Positions 4,844 to 5,026 of a stretch of 5,026 nucleotides of DNA are shown one piece after another (the stretch's first letter is position 1; every line of letters starts with the position of its first letter). Made by a program: the position numbers and the translations under genes. The stretch lies in assembly GCA_934101445.1 (NCBI GenBank), contig CAKORQ010000081.1:1-5026 (forward strand), read 5' to 3'. Below the pieces are notes generated by a model that was not told the origin of the DNA, did no database searches, and saw only the letters and a program-made list of their open reading frames with translations. This DNA comes from an uncultured Bacilli bacterium (lineage in GTDB: Bacteria; Bacillota_I; Bacilli_A; RF39; UBA660).

Positions 4844-5026
4844 ATGAAAAAGAAAATTTTGTTAGATATAGACGAAGTATTTTGCTTCTCTGGATATGTA
4901 GAATTAATTAATGAGTTTTTACACACTAATTATACTGTTGATGATTTTTCCGAATACTATATTAGTGATATAGCTATTCCTAAAGAAAGAAAAAAAGAAT
5001 TTTATGAATTTATTAGTAAGAGAAAT
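4844..5026 (+). CDS. HAD-superfamily hydrolase, probable 5'-nucleotidase type (partial, runs off the right edge)
   Basis: The first 61 codons of an open frame are present and the end lies outside the window. The N-terminus MKKKILLDIDEVFCFSGYVE carries HAD motif I as D8-I9-D10-E11-V12, with Asp8 as presumed nucleophile and Asp10 as acid/base. A DIDEV or DIDGV opening followed by a helix (ELINEFL) and a sequence such as YTVDDFSEYYISD is seen in the deoxyribonucleotidase-like (NT5C/YqfW) branch, hence the subfamily suggestion. The other HAD motifs are not in view, so substrate is open. A ribosome binding site is weak (AAAGAG at 4832-4837). It is separated from the Nudix gene by about 370 bases and probably has its own promoter. 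A nucleotidase role in NMN turnover would fit the neighbourhood but is speculation. Confidence 0.75.
   Translation, partial: MKKKILLDIDEVFCFSGYVELINEFLHTNYTVDDFSEYYISDIAIPKERKKEFYEFISKRN

Noticed and set aside
1..5026. CRISPR array, tRNA or rRNA genes, insertion sequence
   Set aside because: No regularly spaced repeats, cloverleaf, conserved rRNA stretches, transposase motifs or terminal inverted repeats were seen.

Overview
This is a very AT-rich stretch with strong GGAGG-type ribosome binding sites, a textbook sigma-A promoter and short intergenic gaps. That points to a low-GC Gram-positive-type bacterium (Bacillota or a Mollicutes-like relative); nothing here fixes the genus. The complete genes end in TAA or TAG, none in TGA. 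Only one tryptophan (TGG) occurs in roughly 1,300 complete-gene residues. No complete reading frame needs TGA read through, so standard decoding works.

Layout. Positions 1-73 (minus strand) hold the start of a gene with a hydrophobic signal or anchor segment. A divergent intergenic region with two near-identical 16-bp inverted-repeat boxes follows, then a 74-aa Xre-type repressor (202-426). A consensus promoter (468-496) drives an ~80-nt leader and two unrecognised genes (584-1231 and 1265-1603). A diverged second copy of that leader (1626-1724) precedes pncA (nicotinamidase, 1725-2321). It is followed almost without a gap by pncB (nicotinate phosphoribosyltransferase, 2324-3850), and 63 bases later by a Nudix hydrolase resembling ADP-ribose pyrophosphatases (3914-4474). 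A gap of about 370 bases without a convincing gene leads to the start of a HAD-superfamily gene (4844 to the window end).

How the genes fit together. PncA converts nicotinamide to nicotinate and PncB converts nicotinate plus PRPP to nicotinate mononucleotide: the deamidating NAD salvage route. A Nudix ADP-ribose pyrophosphatase would recycle ADP-ribose from NAD consumption to AMP and ribose 5-phosphate. All plus-strand genes from 584 to 4474 could form one transcription unit.

The most interesting signal is the leader duplicated within this unit. Copy A (486-583) carries a 21-bp direct repeat (20 of 21 identical), one copy over the -10 box and start point and one just before the ribosome binding site. 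Copy B keeps the two predicted hairpins and the strong ribosome binding site but lacks a good promoter. This ties the two unknown proteins to NAD salvage through shared control, either by a DNA-binding regulator or by a small structured RNA; the sequence alone does not decide which.
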